From an uncultured Arenicella sp. (lineage in GTDB: Bacteria; Pseudomonadota; Gammaproteobacteria; Arenicellales; Arenicellaceae): a stretch of 64,000 bases of DNA. Position numbers and translations under genes: made by a program. Location: assembly GCA_947499305.1 (NCBI GenBank), contig CANMNN010000004.1, positions 62,001-126,000 of the forward strand, written 5' to 3'. Shown here in pieces: positions 26,578 to 35,687 of this stretch. Positions within the stretch are counted from its first letter, which is position 1, and each line of letters opens with the position of its first letter. The notes under the pieces are model-generated. The model saw only the letters and a program-made list of their open reading frames with translations, made no database searches and had not been told where the DNA came from.

Positions 26578-27654
26578 ATGTATACCCTATTAATTAGTTT
26601 CTTTGTATTAGCCATTTTCTTCTCATTTATGTGTTCTCTGTGGGAGGCTGTGCTACTAAGCATTACTCCAACATACGCGCGCATCGAGCACAATAAAGGC
26701 ACCGTCACTGGGCGATACCTACAACAATTCAAAGAAAATATCGATCGCCCGCTGGCGGCAATACTGACCTTAAATACTATAGCTCATACCGTTGGGGCTA
26801 TTGGAGTAGGTGAGCAAGCTGCAAAAATATGGTCTGACAGCAGCCCCATTATTACGCGCTTGGTAGTTCCTGGCGGTATGACCTTGGCGGTCTTGATTTT
26901 GTCTGAAATCGTTCCTAAAACAATCGGCGCTCTACATTGGCAGCGTCTAGTCAAGTTCACAGTTTATTGTCTGCGTATTCTGATGGTGGTTCTAGCTCCA
27001 TTGGTTTGGCTAGGGCAATTGATAACTCGCTCCCTCAAGAACGACTCTGACAAGCCAGTACTTACTCGCAGTGATTTTCTAGCAATGACAGAGATGGGGC
27101 AACAAGACGGGGTATTCGACGCCGACGAATCACAAATGATCGGCAGTATGATTCGGTTTCAGAGTATACAAGCACGTGACGTTATGACTCCGAGAACCGT
27201 CGTCAGCGCCACTGCACAAGAACAGACTATCGCTGAATACTACGCGCTTCGAAAGGACAGCCAGTTTTCTAGAATCCCCACCTATAGCCAAGGAAATAAG
27301 GATTTGATTACCGGCTACATTATTAAAATAGATGTAGCCGAAGCTTTGATCCAAGAGCGAGGAGAAGACCCAGTTGCGAGTTTACGTCGCGACATCGTAG
27401 CGGTTGGGGAAAGCCTCGCGCTGACTGACCTATTAAATAATTTAATGGAGCGTCGAGAGCACATCGCCGTAGTGCTCGATGACTTTGGTGGCATGGCAGG
27501 CATCGTAACGATGGAAGACATTATTGAAACCATCCTCGGCATGGAAATTATGGATGAAACCGATACTGCCACTGACATGCGAATACTGGCGCAGAAACAC
27601 CGAGAGAAGAGGGCCAAGGCGTTAAGCGTTTTAGATCCAAGCCCTGAAGATTAA
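26578..27654 (+). CDS. CNNM/CorC-type membrane protein with CBS domains
   Basis: A 358-residue inner-membrane protein. The N-terminal third is a DUF21/CNNM transmembrane domain with about four hydrophobic segments, starting YTLLISFFVLAIFFSF and including AILTLNTIAHTVGAIG. It is followed by a CBS pair, with RDVMTPRTVV opening the first CBS and VVLDDFGGMAGIVTMEDI ending the second. The large C-terminal CorC_HlyC domain seen in longer relatives is absent. Family members take part in magnesium or other divalent-cation export and bind adenine nucleotides through CBS. Start ATG 26578. Confidence 0.88.
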   Translation: MYTLLISFFVLAIFFSFMCSLWEAVLLSITPTYARIEHNKGTVTGRYLQQFKENIDRPLAAILTLNTIAHTVGAIGVGEQAAKIWSDSSPIITRLVVPGGMTLAVLILSEIVPKTIGALHWQRLVKFTVYCLRILMVVLAPLVWLGQLITRSLKNDSDKPVLTRSDFLAMTEMGQQDGVFDADESQMIGSMIRFQSIQARDVMTPRTVVSATAQEQTIAEYYALRKDSQFSRIPTYSQGNKDLITGYIIKIDVAEALIQERGEDPVASLRRDIVAVGESLALTDLLNNLMERREHIAVVLDDFGGMAGIVTMEDIIETILGMEIMDETDTATDMRILAQKHREKRAKALSVLDPSPED

Positions 27655-27704
27655 ACGACTAGGGGCTAGGTTCTCTAACAGGTGCGCTGCCGATGCTAGA
27701 GATC

Positions 27705-30536
27705 CTATTTTAGAAATGGCGTTAAATAATGGCCGGTATATGAGCCTTTGGTTTTCGCCACTTGTTCAGGTGTGCCCTGAGCAACGATTTCACCACCACC
27801 ATTGCCGCCTTCTGGACCTAGATCAATAATCCAATCTGCAGTTTTGATTACATCGAGGTTGTGCTCGATAACCACAACCGTGTTTCCGTGGTCACGCAGT
27901 TTGTGTAGTACGTCGAGTAATTGTCGAATGTCATAAAAATGTAAACCTGTAGTCGGCTCATCCAGAATATAAAGGGTTTGCCCCGTGTCTCGTTTTGACA
28001 ATTCACGCGCCAGCTTAATACGCTGCGCTTCACCACCTGATAGCGTGATCGCGCTTTGACCAAGCTTGATGTAACCCAAGCCTACGGACATGAGCGTTTC
28101 AAGTTTACGGTGAATATTTGGTACTGCGCTGAAAAAGTCAGTGGCATCTTCGATGGTCATGTTCAGTACATCATGAATGTTCTGGCCTTTGTATCGAATA
28201 TCGAGTGTCTCTCGGTTGTAGCGTTCTCCCTTACAGACATCGCACGCGACGTAGATATCTGGCAAGAAATGCATCTCAACCTTGATCATGCCATCGCCTT
28301 GGCAGGCCTCACAGCGGCCACCCTTGACGTTAAACGAGAAACGGCCAGGTTTATAGCCCCGAGCACGCGCTTCGGGTGTGCCCGCAAAGAGTTCTCGAAT
28401 GGGTGTAAATAGCTGTGTATAGGTTGCTGGGTTTGATCGAGGTGTGCGGCCAATTGGGCTTTGGTTAATGTCAACGATTTTATCAACTTGTTCTAAGCCA
28501 GTGATGTCTTTATGAGGGGCACACTCAATACGGCTGCGATTTATCTTCTGCGCTGCAGCGGGGTAGAGCGTATTGTTAATTAGCGTCGATTTACCCGAAC
28601 CAGATACGCCAGTGACACAAGTCAGTACGCCAATCGGAATATCCACTGAGACATCTTTTAGGTTGTTGCCGGTAGCGCCTTTAATTTTGATCTGCGATTT
28701 CTTGTTGTTTTTCTGGCGAGTTTGCGGAACCTCGATTACTTCCTTGCCACTTAAGAACTTACCCGTTAGTGATTTAGGGTTGTTTTTAATCTCTTCAATC
28801 GTGCCTTCGGCCACAATGTTGCCGCCATGAACACCGGCGCCGGGGCCAATATCCACGATGTAATCGGCATGGTGCATAGCGTCTTCATCGTGCTCCACAA
28901 CGATCACGGTGTTGCCGAGGTCACGTAGGTGCGTAAGCGTGCCAATTAATCGATCATTGTCGCGCTGATGCAAGCCGATAGAAGGTTCATCAAGAACATA
29001 CATCACGCCAACTAAGCCCGAGCCAATCTGAGATGCTAAGCGAATACGTTGCGCTTCGCCACCAGATAGCGTTTCTGCTGAGCGATCCATGCTCAGATAG
29101 TTTAATCCTACATTGACTAAAAACCCTAAGCGATCGTGTATCTCTTTGACAATCTTATCGGCGATCTCGGCTTTGTTGCCAGTAAGTTTTAGCGCTTCAA
29201 AAAACGCCAATGCATCACCTATCGATCTATGTACAATTTGATCAATGGTGGTTTCATCAATAAATACATTGCGAGCCTCAAGTCGTAAACGAGTGCCGCT
29301 ACAATCAGGGCAGGTTTGCGAATTGATGTACTTAGCGAGCTCTTCGCGCATGCTGCTCGATTCGGTTTCGCGATAACGGCGCTCCATATTCGGAATGATG
29401 CCTTCCCATGAATGATGGCGTACCACCCCTTGGCCTTTGTGGCGTAGGTAGCTGAACTCGATGGCCTCGTCACCACTGCCGTATAGCAATTTGTCCATCT
29501 GCTCTTTAGTAAGAGTATTCAAGGGTTCATCTACCGAGAAATCATAGTGTGTCGCGACATTTTGCAACATTCTGAAGTAGAACAAGCTGCGGCGATCCCA
29601 ACCCTTAATTGCTCCTTGTGACAAACTCACTTCATCATCGAAAATGATCTGCTTTGGGTCAAAATACTGCTTATTGCCTAAGCCGTCACACGATGTACAA
29701 GCACCAACAGGGTTGTTAAATGAGAAGAGCCGAGGCTCTAACTCGCTCAAACTATAGCCGCAATGGTTGCAGGCATAACGCGCTGAGAACACCATTGTCT
29801 TCTCTTCTTGAGTGTCGCTGGGCATTACCAAAATCTCAGCGACACCCTCGGCGAGTTCTAGTGCCGTTTCAAACGACTCGGCCATTCGTTGTTCATTACC
29901 TTCTTTAATAACCAAGCGATCGATAATGATATCGATATTGTGTTTAAAGTTCTTCTTCAAGGTAGGCGGCTCAGACAAGTCTATAACTTGGCCATCTACT
30001 CGTGCGCGAACAAATCCTTGAGCGTGCATGCTTTCGAGTAGATTTAGGTGCTCACCTTTACGGTCACGAACCACCGGCGCCATCAACATTACCTTGGTGC
30101 CTTCGGGCAGGTCCATGGTTTGATCGACCATCTGACTAATGGTTTGTGCTTCAAGCGTAACTTTATGTTCAGGGCAGCGTGGGTCGCCCACACGAGCGAA
30201 GAGTAAACGGAGGTAATCGTATATCTCGGTGATTGTGCCCACCGTTGAGCGTGGGTTGTGAGAGGTGGCTTTTTGTTCAATCGAAATCGCTGGAGATAGG
30301 CCTTCTATAACGTCGACATCCGGTTTTTCCATTAATGATAAAAACTGGCGCGCGTATGCCGATAGCGACTCAACATATCGACGTTGGCCCTCAGCATAGA
30401 TTGTATCGAATGCCAGAGACGATTTGCCTGAGCCAGACAGTCCCGTGATTACAATTAGCTTGTCTCTGGGAAGCTCTAAATCAATGCCTTTGAGGTTGTG
30501 GGTTCGCGCACCGCGAATGGTGATTTTTTCTAACAC
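27705..30536 (-). CDS. uvrA: Excinuclease ABC subunit A
   Basis: Damage-recognition ATPase of nucleotide excision repair. Both ABC modules are present: Walker [15 protein letters not shown] and [14 protein letters not shown], and signature LSGGEAQRI twice. The zinc-binding cysteine pairs are visible (CNHCGYSL with [25 protein letters not shown] with CDVCKGERY). Length 943 is close to E. coli UvrA (940). Start ATG 30536. No canonical CTGT-N8-ACAG LexA box was seen upstream. It is divergent from the MFS gene. Confidence 0.98.
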   Translation of the reverse strand: MLEKITIRGARTHNLKGIDLELPRDKLIVITGLSGSGKSSLAFDTIYAEGQRRYVESLSAYARQFLSLMEKPDVDVIEGLSPAISIEQKATSHNPRSTVGTITEIYDYLRLLFARVGDPRCPEHKVTLEAQTISQMVDQTMDLPEGTKVMLMAPVVRDRKGEHLNLLESMHAQGFVRARVDGQVIDLSEPPTLKKNFKHNIDIIIDRLVIKEGNEQRMAESFETALELAEGVAEILVMPSDTQEEKTMVFSARYACNHCGYSLSELEPRLFSFNNPVGACTSCDGLGNKQYFDPKQIIFDDEVSLSQGAIKGWDRRSLFYFRMLQNVATHYDFSVDEPLNTLTKEQMDKLLYGSGDEAIEFSYLRHKGQGVVRHHSWEGIIPNMERRYRETESSSMREELAKYINSQTCPDCSGTRLRLEARNVFIDETTIDQIVHRSIGDALAFFEALKLTGNKAEIADKIVKEIHDRLGFLVNVGLNYLSMDRSAETLSGGEAQRIRLASQIGSGLVGVMYVLDEPSIGLHQRDNDRLIGTLTHLRDLGNTVIVVEHDEDAMHHADYIVDIGPGAGVHGGNIVAEGTIEEIKNNPKSLTGKFLSGKEVIEVPQTRQKNNKKSQIKIKGATGNNLKDVSVDIPIGVLTCVTGVSGSGKSTLINNTLYPAAAQKINRSRIECAPHKDITGLEQVDKIVDINQSPIGRTPRSNPATYTQLFTPIRELFAGTPEARARGYKPGRFSFNVKGGRCEACQGDGMIKVEMHFLPDIYVACDVCKGERYNRETLDIRYKGQNIHDVLNMTIEDATDFFSAVPNIHRKLETLMSVGLGYIKLGQSAITLSGGEAQRIKLARELSKRDTGQTLYILDEPTTGLHFYDIRQLLDVLHKLRDHGNTVVVIEHNLDVIKTADWIIDLGPEGGNGGGEIVAQGTPEQVAKTKGSYTGHYLTPFLK

Positions 30537-30668
30537 GTCTGAATCGTCTGGGTTTTGGTATAACTGGCTAAATGGTAGGCATCACGTCAAAATTTAAAGC
30601 GGTATCTGCCAACTGAACAACCTGCTAATATACGTGCCTCACTGTCAAAGTGATATCGTTTTTTACTC

Positions 30669-30695
30669 GGCAAACATCATTGTTTGCCTCTTTTT
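30669..30695 (+). terminator. Terminator-like hairpin in the leader of the MFS gene
   Basis: A 7-base stem GGCAAAC / GTTTGCC (30669-30675 and 30682-30688) with a six-base loop, followed by TCTTTTT (30689-30695). It points toward the MFS gene, which starts 24 bases later, and there is no upstream plus-strand gene for it to end. An attenuator or chance hairpin are both possible. Confidence 0.45.
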
Positions 30696-30719
30696 CTGAA
30701 TAGGTTTGGTTAACGGCTC

Positions 30720-32087
30720 GTGAAAGCATCAACGCTGAATAAATCTGGTTTAAATCGTATCGAGCGTCGCTCAATTGCGGCACTAGCGTCAGTCTACGGA
30801 CTGCGCATGTTTGGTTTGTTTTTGATACTGCCTGTTCTGGCTATCTACGCCGAACAGCTGAATGCCTCTCCAATGTTGATGGGCATTGCCTTAGGTATCT
30901 ATGGCATTACTCAAGCGATGTTTCAAATTCCGTTTGGCATACTCTCGGACCGGTTCGGCCGCAAGCCTATTATTCTGTTTGGCCTGTCGATCTTTGCTTT
31001 GGGTAGCTTGGTCGCGGCATTTTCGACCACCATTGAGGGGGTGGTCATCGGCCGCGCGCTTCAAGGTGCCGGAGCGATTGCCGCAGCAGTCCTGGCATTA
31101 ACCAGCGATTTAACACGGGAGAATCAAAGAACCAAAGCCATGGCTATGATTGGCATGACCATAGGGTTTGCGTTTCTTTTGGCATTGATAGCTTCACCGT
31201 GGTTAGAGTTTTTCATTGGCGTACGAGGCTTGTTTATTATGACTGCGGTACTGGCGGTCGCTTCAATGGTCGTGATCGTCAAGGTTGTTCCGACACCCAT
31301 TCAAACGCGCAATTTGGAAGTACGCGCTGTTCCGACCAAAATGCTTCAATTGCTTAAGAATCCTCAACTGATCCGGCTCGATGCAGGCATTTTTATTTTG
31401 CATTTTGTGCTTACTGCGATGTTTGTAGTTGTACCGATTATAATGCTTGAAAAGCTGGGGTTAGAGACACGAGATCATTGGCAAGTTTATATTCCTGCGC
31501 TTTTGGGCTCGATCGTCTTTATGGTGCCGATGATCGTTTTGTCCAGTCGCAAACATTTGCTTCTTAAAGTGTTTTTAGCCGCAATTAGCATTTTGCTCTT
31601 TGCTCAAGTGTTGTTAATGCGTGGGCCAAGCAGCGTGATCGCGCTCACGCTCTGTATGTTCTTTTTCTTTTGGGGGTTTAACTTGCTTGAAGCCATGCTT
31701 CCGTCAATGGTTTCGCGTCTAGCGCCAGCCGCGTGCAAGGGTTCGGCAATGGGTGTGTACAACACCTTTCAATTTCTGGGTGTGTTCTTCGGTGGCTTTA
31801 TCGGCGGTCTTATTTACGGCAATTTGGGCATTTCTGCTGTGTTTATAGCATGCGCGTTCATGCTGCTGATTTGGGTTTACCTTGTGTACAGTGCGCCAAA
31901 GCTACGCCTGCTAGACAGCCTGGTGGTTACGGTTAATCAGCAAGCAGGCGTTTGTTGTAAGACTCAATTGGAAACCATCCGAGGTGTTGAGGAAGTAATT
32001 ATTATTGAAGGTGAGTCAACCGCTTACTTAAAAGTTGATAAGGAAACTCTCGATCAAGACGCCTTAGATTCGGTTATTCAAGGCTAG
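30720..32087 (+). CDS. MFS transporter, YajR type with C-terminal regulatory domain
   Basis: A 12-segment major facilitator protein, 455 residues. The N-terminal LRMFGLFLILPVLAIYA and the A-motif GILSDRFGRKPI are clear. After the last membrane segment (about residue 395) there is a soluble tail of about 60 residues (VVTVNQQAGVCCKTQLETI, VEEVIIIEGESTAYLKVD) that matches the ferredoxin-like YAM domain of YajR. The substrate is unknown. The start is GTG 30720. In pseudomonads and related bacteria the usual order is uvrA, MFS gene, ssb; here the RND efflux operon is inserted before ssb. Confidence 0.9.
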   Translation: MKASTLNKSGLNRIERRSIAALASVYGLRMFGLFLILPVLAIYAEQLNASPMLMGIALGIYGITQAMFQIPFGILSDRFGRKPIILFGLSIFALGSLVAAFSTTIEGVVIGRALQGAGAIAAAVLALTSDLTRENQRTKAMAMIGMTIGFAFLLALIASPWLEFFIGVRGLFIMTAVLAVASMVVIVKVVPTPIQTRNLEVRAVPTKMLQLLKNPQLIRLDAGIFILHFVLTAMFVVVPIIMLEKLGLETRDHWQVYIPALLGSIVFMVPMIVLSSRKHLLLKVFLAAISILLFAQVLLMRGPSSVIALTLCMFFFFWGFNLLEAMLPSMVSRLAPAACKGSAMGVYNTFQFLGVFFGGFIGGLIYGNLGISAVFIACAFMLLIWVYLVYSAPKLRLLDSLVVTVNQQAGVCCKTQLETIRGVEEVIIIEGESTAYLKVDKETLDQDALDSVIQG

Positions 32088-32185
32088 TTTACTCGCCATG
32101 CTATTGCAGCGTCAGGTAGTGCCACTTTCGATCTTTTTGATCCCCGCAGTAATACTTTGAATTGCTTCATGTTACATTTGGCAGC

Positions 32186-34549
32186 ATGAAACTCATCTCC
32201 AAATCTGTTTATTATTGCGCGATGTTCGCGTTAATTTTATCGCTTGCGCTCCATGGCTCTAAAACAGCATCGGCACAAACCAAACCGTTGTTCACTATAG
32301 CGCTTCTAGACGATGCCGAGCCAGTCGATCATGTTGGCATGCGTCAACGCCATATAGACGAACTCAAAACACTGACTAAGGCAGAGTTTCAACTTCGATT
32401 TATCGATTATAGAATTGATTGGTCAACCGATGACTATCAGCAACAACTAGACGCTATTTATCAAAACCCTAAAGTCGACATGCTGCTGGTTTTGGGAGTT
32501 GCGGCAAATCAAGTTGTGGTGAAGCGGCCTCAATTTACCAAGCCCACTTTTCTACCGTTTGTTGTCGAGCGCGAGCTCGCAGGGGCTCCATTCAAACAGG
32601 TCGGTGATGGCAAGAACGGAATCTCGAACAAAAAAAACCTAAGTTACTTGAGTTATAGCTCTGAATTTGTTGATACGGTGGAACAACTTAGAGATGTTGT
32701 CCGCTTCAATAATATTGCGATTATCGGTGATGAAGTGCTGTTTCGGGTGTTGCCACCTCAGCTTTTAAGCCGCATTGAGCAAAATCAAGATTTGCAGTTA
32801 CAGATGGTGCCGCATGACGGACAAAATCACAATTTATTGGATCGGATTCCTGAGGGTGTTGATTCAGTGATGTTTGGGTATACACCAAGGTTTCCGCGCG
32901 CCGAACTTGCTGAATTAATTTCAGACCTTACTGAAAGAGGCCTGCCAACGTTTAGCTACCTCGAAGAAAATTTGATTCAGTATGGTTTGTTAGCGACGCC
33001 CTTAAATCAGTCGCTTTATCAATTTTCAGCGCGGCGCAATGCCTTGAATATGCAGGCAGTCATGCTCGGTGAGCGCGCTAGCCAACAACCGATTTTGGTC
33101 GAGATCAAGGAGAAGCTCACCATTAACGAGAGCACGGCACAGAAATTAGGTATTGCAATCGATTTTAAGGTGTTGGTTGATGCTGAAGTCGTAAATTTTG
33201 GCGTAGGTGATGTGTCTGATCGACTCGGTTTGTTGCAAATAACTGAGGCCGCGTTAGAGCAGAACTTGTCGTTGAAGAACGTGGGTTACACCTTAGCACT
33301 ACAAAATAACCAGAGGGATATTGCGAAAGGAGCCTTGAGGCCACAGCTTTCAGCGAACGGAAGCTATTCACGGCGCAAATCAGATTCAGGTGCTGTGCTA
33401 TCCGGGTTTGCGTCTGAGGAGTCAAGTCAAGCAAATATTCAGCTCAGCCAAACTTTATTTTCGGATAGCCAGTTCGGGAACTACAAGATTCAATCCTTAT
33501 TAGCACAAGCTACTACTCAAGAGTTTAGACAAGCGCAACTCGACACAATAAGAGAGGCCAGCCTCGCGATGGCTGACGTTTTGCAAGCTCAAGCGGTAGC
33601 CGCAATTCAGCAAGAAAATCTAGACTTTTCTGAAAAGAACTTAGAGCTCGCCGTAGATCGTGTTGCGATTGGGGTTTCCTCTTCGGCGGATCGGTACAGG
33701 TGGGAGACACAAGTATCAAATGCTAGATCGGCTGTATTTGATGGCTTTTCTAGTGTGCTGATTGCTAAGCAAAATCTCAACCGAATATTGAATCGAGATA
33801 TTGCAGCGCAACTTGAGGTAATGCCTCTAGATCTCGATAATTCGATGGTCTATAGCACTGAGGAGATATTCAAGTTGATGGACAATACTGATACCTTCGA
33901 GCGTCTGTACCAATTTGGTCTGCGCAAGTCGTTTGAAAATACACCAGAAATCAAACGTTTAGAGTCGATTATAGCGGCCAAAAAACGAGAGTTGAAGATT
34001 TTGAAGCGCCGTCACTGGTTACCAAGTGTTAGTCTAACAGGGCAAGTTACTGAGAACCTAGACGATAGCTCTCCGGCGATTGACGCGTCCGATGATCGCG
34101 ATTGGCAGTTAATGTTGAATGCCAGTATTCCGTTTTATCGTGGAGGTCAGACCAAAGCTGAGCGCAAGCAAGGCGAGATTGAGTTAGCTCAATTAGAAAA
34201 TCAATTAGCAAACGTGAAGCAGGGCATATCGCAAACCTTGCGAGCGAGTATGAATAATGGGATTACAACCTTATTCAATTTAGATTTCAGTGCCACTGCC
34301 GCATCGGCGGCGTCCAAGAGTTTGCTATTGGTTACCGATGCATATAGTAAGGGTACGGTCCCGGTAGTTGATTTACTTGATGCTCAAAATGCCAGTATTA
34401 GCGCAAATTTGGCTGAGGTACAGGCATCAATTGGTTTCTTTAGAGCCAGTATTGAAATGCAACGGGCGATAGGTATTTACGAATTTTTGATGAGCGATGA
34501 ACAGAAAGCCGTTATTAGAGAAGAGATCAGAGCAGAGGTGAGTCAGTGA
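32186..34549 (+). CDS. Fusion of a periplasmic substrate-binding-like domain to a TolC-type outer-membrane channel
   Basis: A 787-residue exported protein. The signal peptide is MKLISKSVYYCAMFALILS to TASA, about residues 1-30. Residues about 33-330 resemble periplasmic ABC-type substrate-binding proteins (LFTIALLDDAEPVDH, VDMLLVLGVAANQVV, SVMFGYTPRFPRAELAELI). Residues about 350-787 are an outer-membrane efflux protein: long helices, IAKGALRPQLSANGSYSRR, a repeat of that pattern near LKRRHWLPSVSLTGQV, IPFYRGGQTKAERKQ, and DLLDAQNASISANLAEVQ at the end. An ordinary TolC family member has about 420-480 residues. ATG 32186 is preferred over the TTG at 32162. It is the first gene of an efflux operon; its stop overlaps the next start (TGATG). 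Confidence 0.85.
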   Translation: MKLISKSVYYCAMFALILSLALHGSKTASAQTKPLFTIALLDDAEPVDHVGMRQRHIDELKTLTKAEFQLRFIDYRIDWSTDDYQQQLDAIYQNPKVDMLLVLGVAANQVVVKRPQFTKPTFLPFVVERELAGAPFKQVGDGKNGISNKKNLSYLSYSSEFVDTVEQLRDVVRFNNIAIIGDEVLFRVLPPQLLSRIEQNQDLQLQMVPHDGQNHNLLDRIPEGVDSVMFGYTPRFPRAELAELISDLTERGLPTFSYLEENLIQYGLLATPLNQSLYQFSARRNALNMQAVMLGERASQQPILVEIKEKLTINESTAQKLGIAIDFKVLVDAEVVNFGVGDVSDRLGLLQITEAALEQNLSLKNVGYTLALQNNQRDIAKGALRPQLSANGSYSRRKSDSGAVLSGFASEESSQANIQLSQTLFSDSQFGNYKIQSLLAQATTQEFRQAQLDTIREASLAMADVLQAQAVAAIQQENLDFSEKNLELAVDRVAIGVSSSADRYRWETQVSNARSAVFDGFSSVLIAKQNLNRILNRDIAAQLEVMPLDLDNSMVYSTEEIFKLMDNTDTFERLYQFGLRKSFENTPEIKRLESIIAAKKRELKILKRRHWLPSVSLTGQVTENLDDSSPAIDASDDRDWQLMLNASIPFYRGGQTKAERKQGEIELAQLENQLANVKQGISQTLRASMNNGITTLFNLDFSATAASAASKSLLLVTDAYSKGTVPVVDLLDAQNASISANLAEVQASIGFFRASIEMQRAIGIYEFLMSDEQKAVIREEIRAEVSQ

Positions 34550-35649
34550 TGAAATTAGTTAGCCGTTTTAGCCCCGCTGTAATGGTAATGGCTTCGCTCT
34601 TGATTGGTGCGTGTTCGGGGCCCGAAGAAGAACAAGAGTTCATTGTTAGGCCAGTAAGAACCGTAGTGGTCAACGAGGATGCTGCTGCAAACCTGAAAAC
34701 TTTTTCAGGTGTAAGTCGATCAGCTCAAGAATCTCGATTGAGCTTTAAGGTTAATGGCACGGTAGCCAGTGTCCCTGCAAATGTGGGCGACCGAATTGTT
34801 GCAGGCTCGGTTATCGCCAGCTTAGACGCTTCAACTTACGATTTACAACTACAGCAAGCGCAAGCAACGGTCGAGCAAAGTCGTGCAGCTGCGCGAAATG
34901 CGCGCGCAAGTTACCAAAGAACAAGGGCTCTATACGCGAACAATAATACCTCCTTAGGTGACCTTGATTCGGCGCGAGCGGCGTCTGACTCTGCTTCAGC
35001 GCAATTACGCGCAGCGGTGAAGTCGTTACAACTGGCTGAGCTAAATTTTTCGTATACCAAACTCACCGTCGACGTTGATTGTGTTGTTGACTCTATTTCA
35101 GTCGCGGTAAACGAAAACGTCTCGACTAATACAGAAATTGCTCGGGTAAATTGCAGTGATGAGCTTGAGATAGAGATAGCGGTACCAGAAAGTATTATCG
35201 GTGATTTTAGCAATGGCAAAGCGGCTAAAATTCGCTTCGATGCGCTCGATTCAAGTGAGTTTAGCGGGCGAGTTATTGAGGTTGGTGTGGGCGCAAACGG
35301 TTTGGGCTCAACTTTTCCGGTAACGGTTCTACTTGAAGCGAATAGTAATTCGGATATTCGTCCCGGTCTGGCCGCATCGGTTTCTTTCGAAAACTCAGCC
35401 GATACTCGAGGTGACTATCTATTGCCACTCTCAGCTGTAGTGCAGGGTAGCGAAGGCGCGTTTGTCTATGTAGTAAATCCTTTATCGAATAATGAACTAG
35501 AGTCCGAAGGTACTATCGGTAAAAAAGCGGTTAGCTTAGGAGAATTGCAAACCGGTGGTATTGAAATAAAGGCGGGTTTGTCTTCTGGGGATCGAGTGGT
35601 AGTAGCTGGTGTTTCGTTTGTGCGCGACGGCTTGTTGGTATCTTTCTAA
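34549..35649 (+). CDS. RND efflux periplasmic adaptor (membrane fusion protein), lipoprotein
   Basis: Links the inner-membrane RND pump to the outer-membrane channel. The N terminus ends in a lipobox (LLIGAC, Cys about 22), so it is a lipoprotein. The barrel-sandwich/lipoyl-like halves are visible: SFKVNGTVASVPANVGDRI and the return strand LNFSYTKLTVDVDCVVDSI. A helical hairpin rich in Ala, Gln and Arg lies between them. The beta-barrel region follows, with LRPGLAASVSF-like text as SDIRPGLAASVSF. ATG 34549 overlaps the previous stop by one base, so translation is probably coupled. Confidence 0.93.
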   Translation: MKLVSRFSPAVMVMASLLIGACSGPEEEQEFIVRPVRTVVVNEDAAANLKTFSGVSRSAQESRLSFKVNGTVASVPANVGDRIVAGSVIASLDASTYDLQLQQAQATVEQSRAAARNARASYQRTRALYANNNTSLGDLDSARAASDSASAQLRAAVKSLQLAELNFSYTKLTVDVDCVVDSISVAVNENVSTNTEIARVNCSDELEIEIAVPESIIGDFSNGKAAKIRFDALDSSEFSGRVIEVGVGANGLGSTFPVTVLLEANSNSDIRPGLAASVSFENSADTRGDYLLPLSAVVQGSEGAFVYVVNPLSNNELESEGTIGKKAVSLGELQTGGIEIKAGLSSGDRVVVAGVSFVRDGLLVSF

Positions 35650-35687
35650 ATGATCGCAAACGACGACGATCAAGTAAGGGCTAGGAT

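Noticed and set aside
30537-30719. LexA box upstream of uvrA
   Set aside because: No CTGT-N8-ACAG or close variant was seen; SOS control of uvrA cannot be claimed from this sequence.
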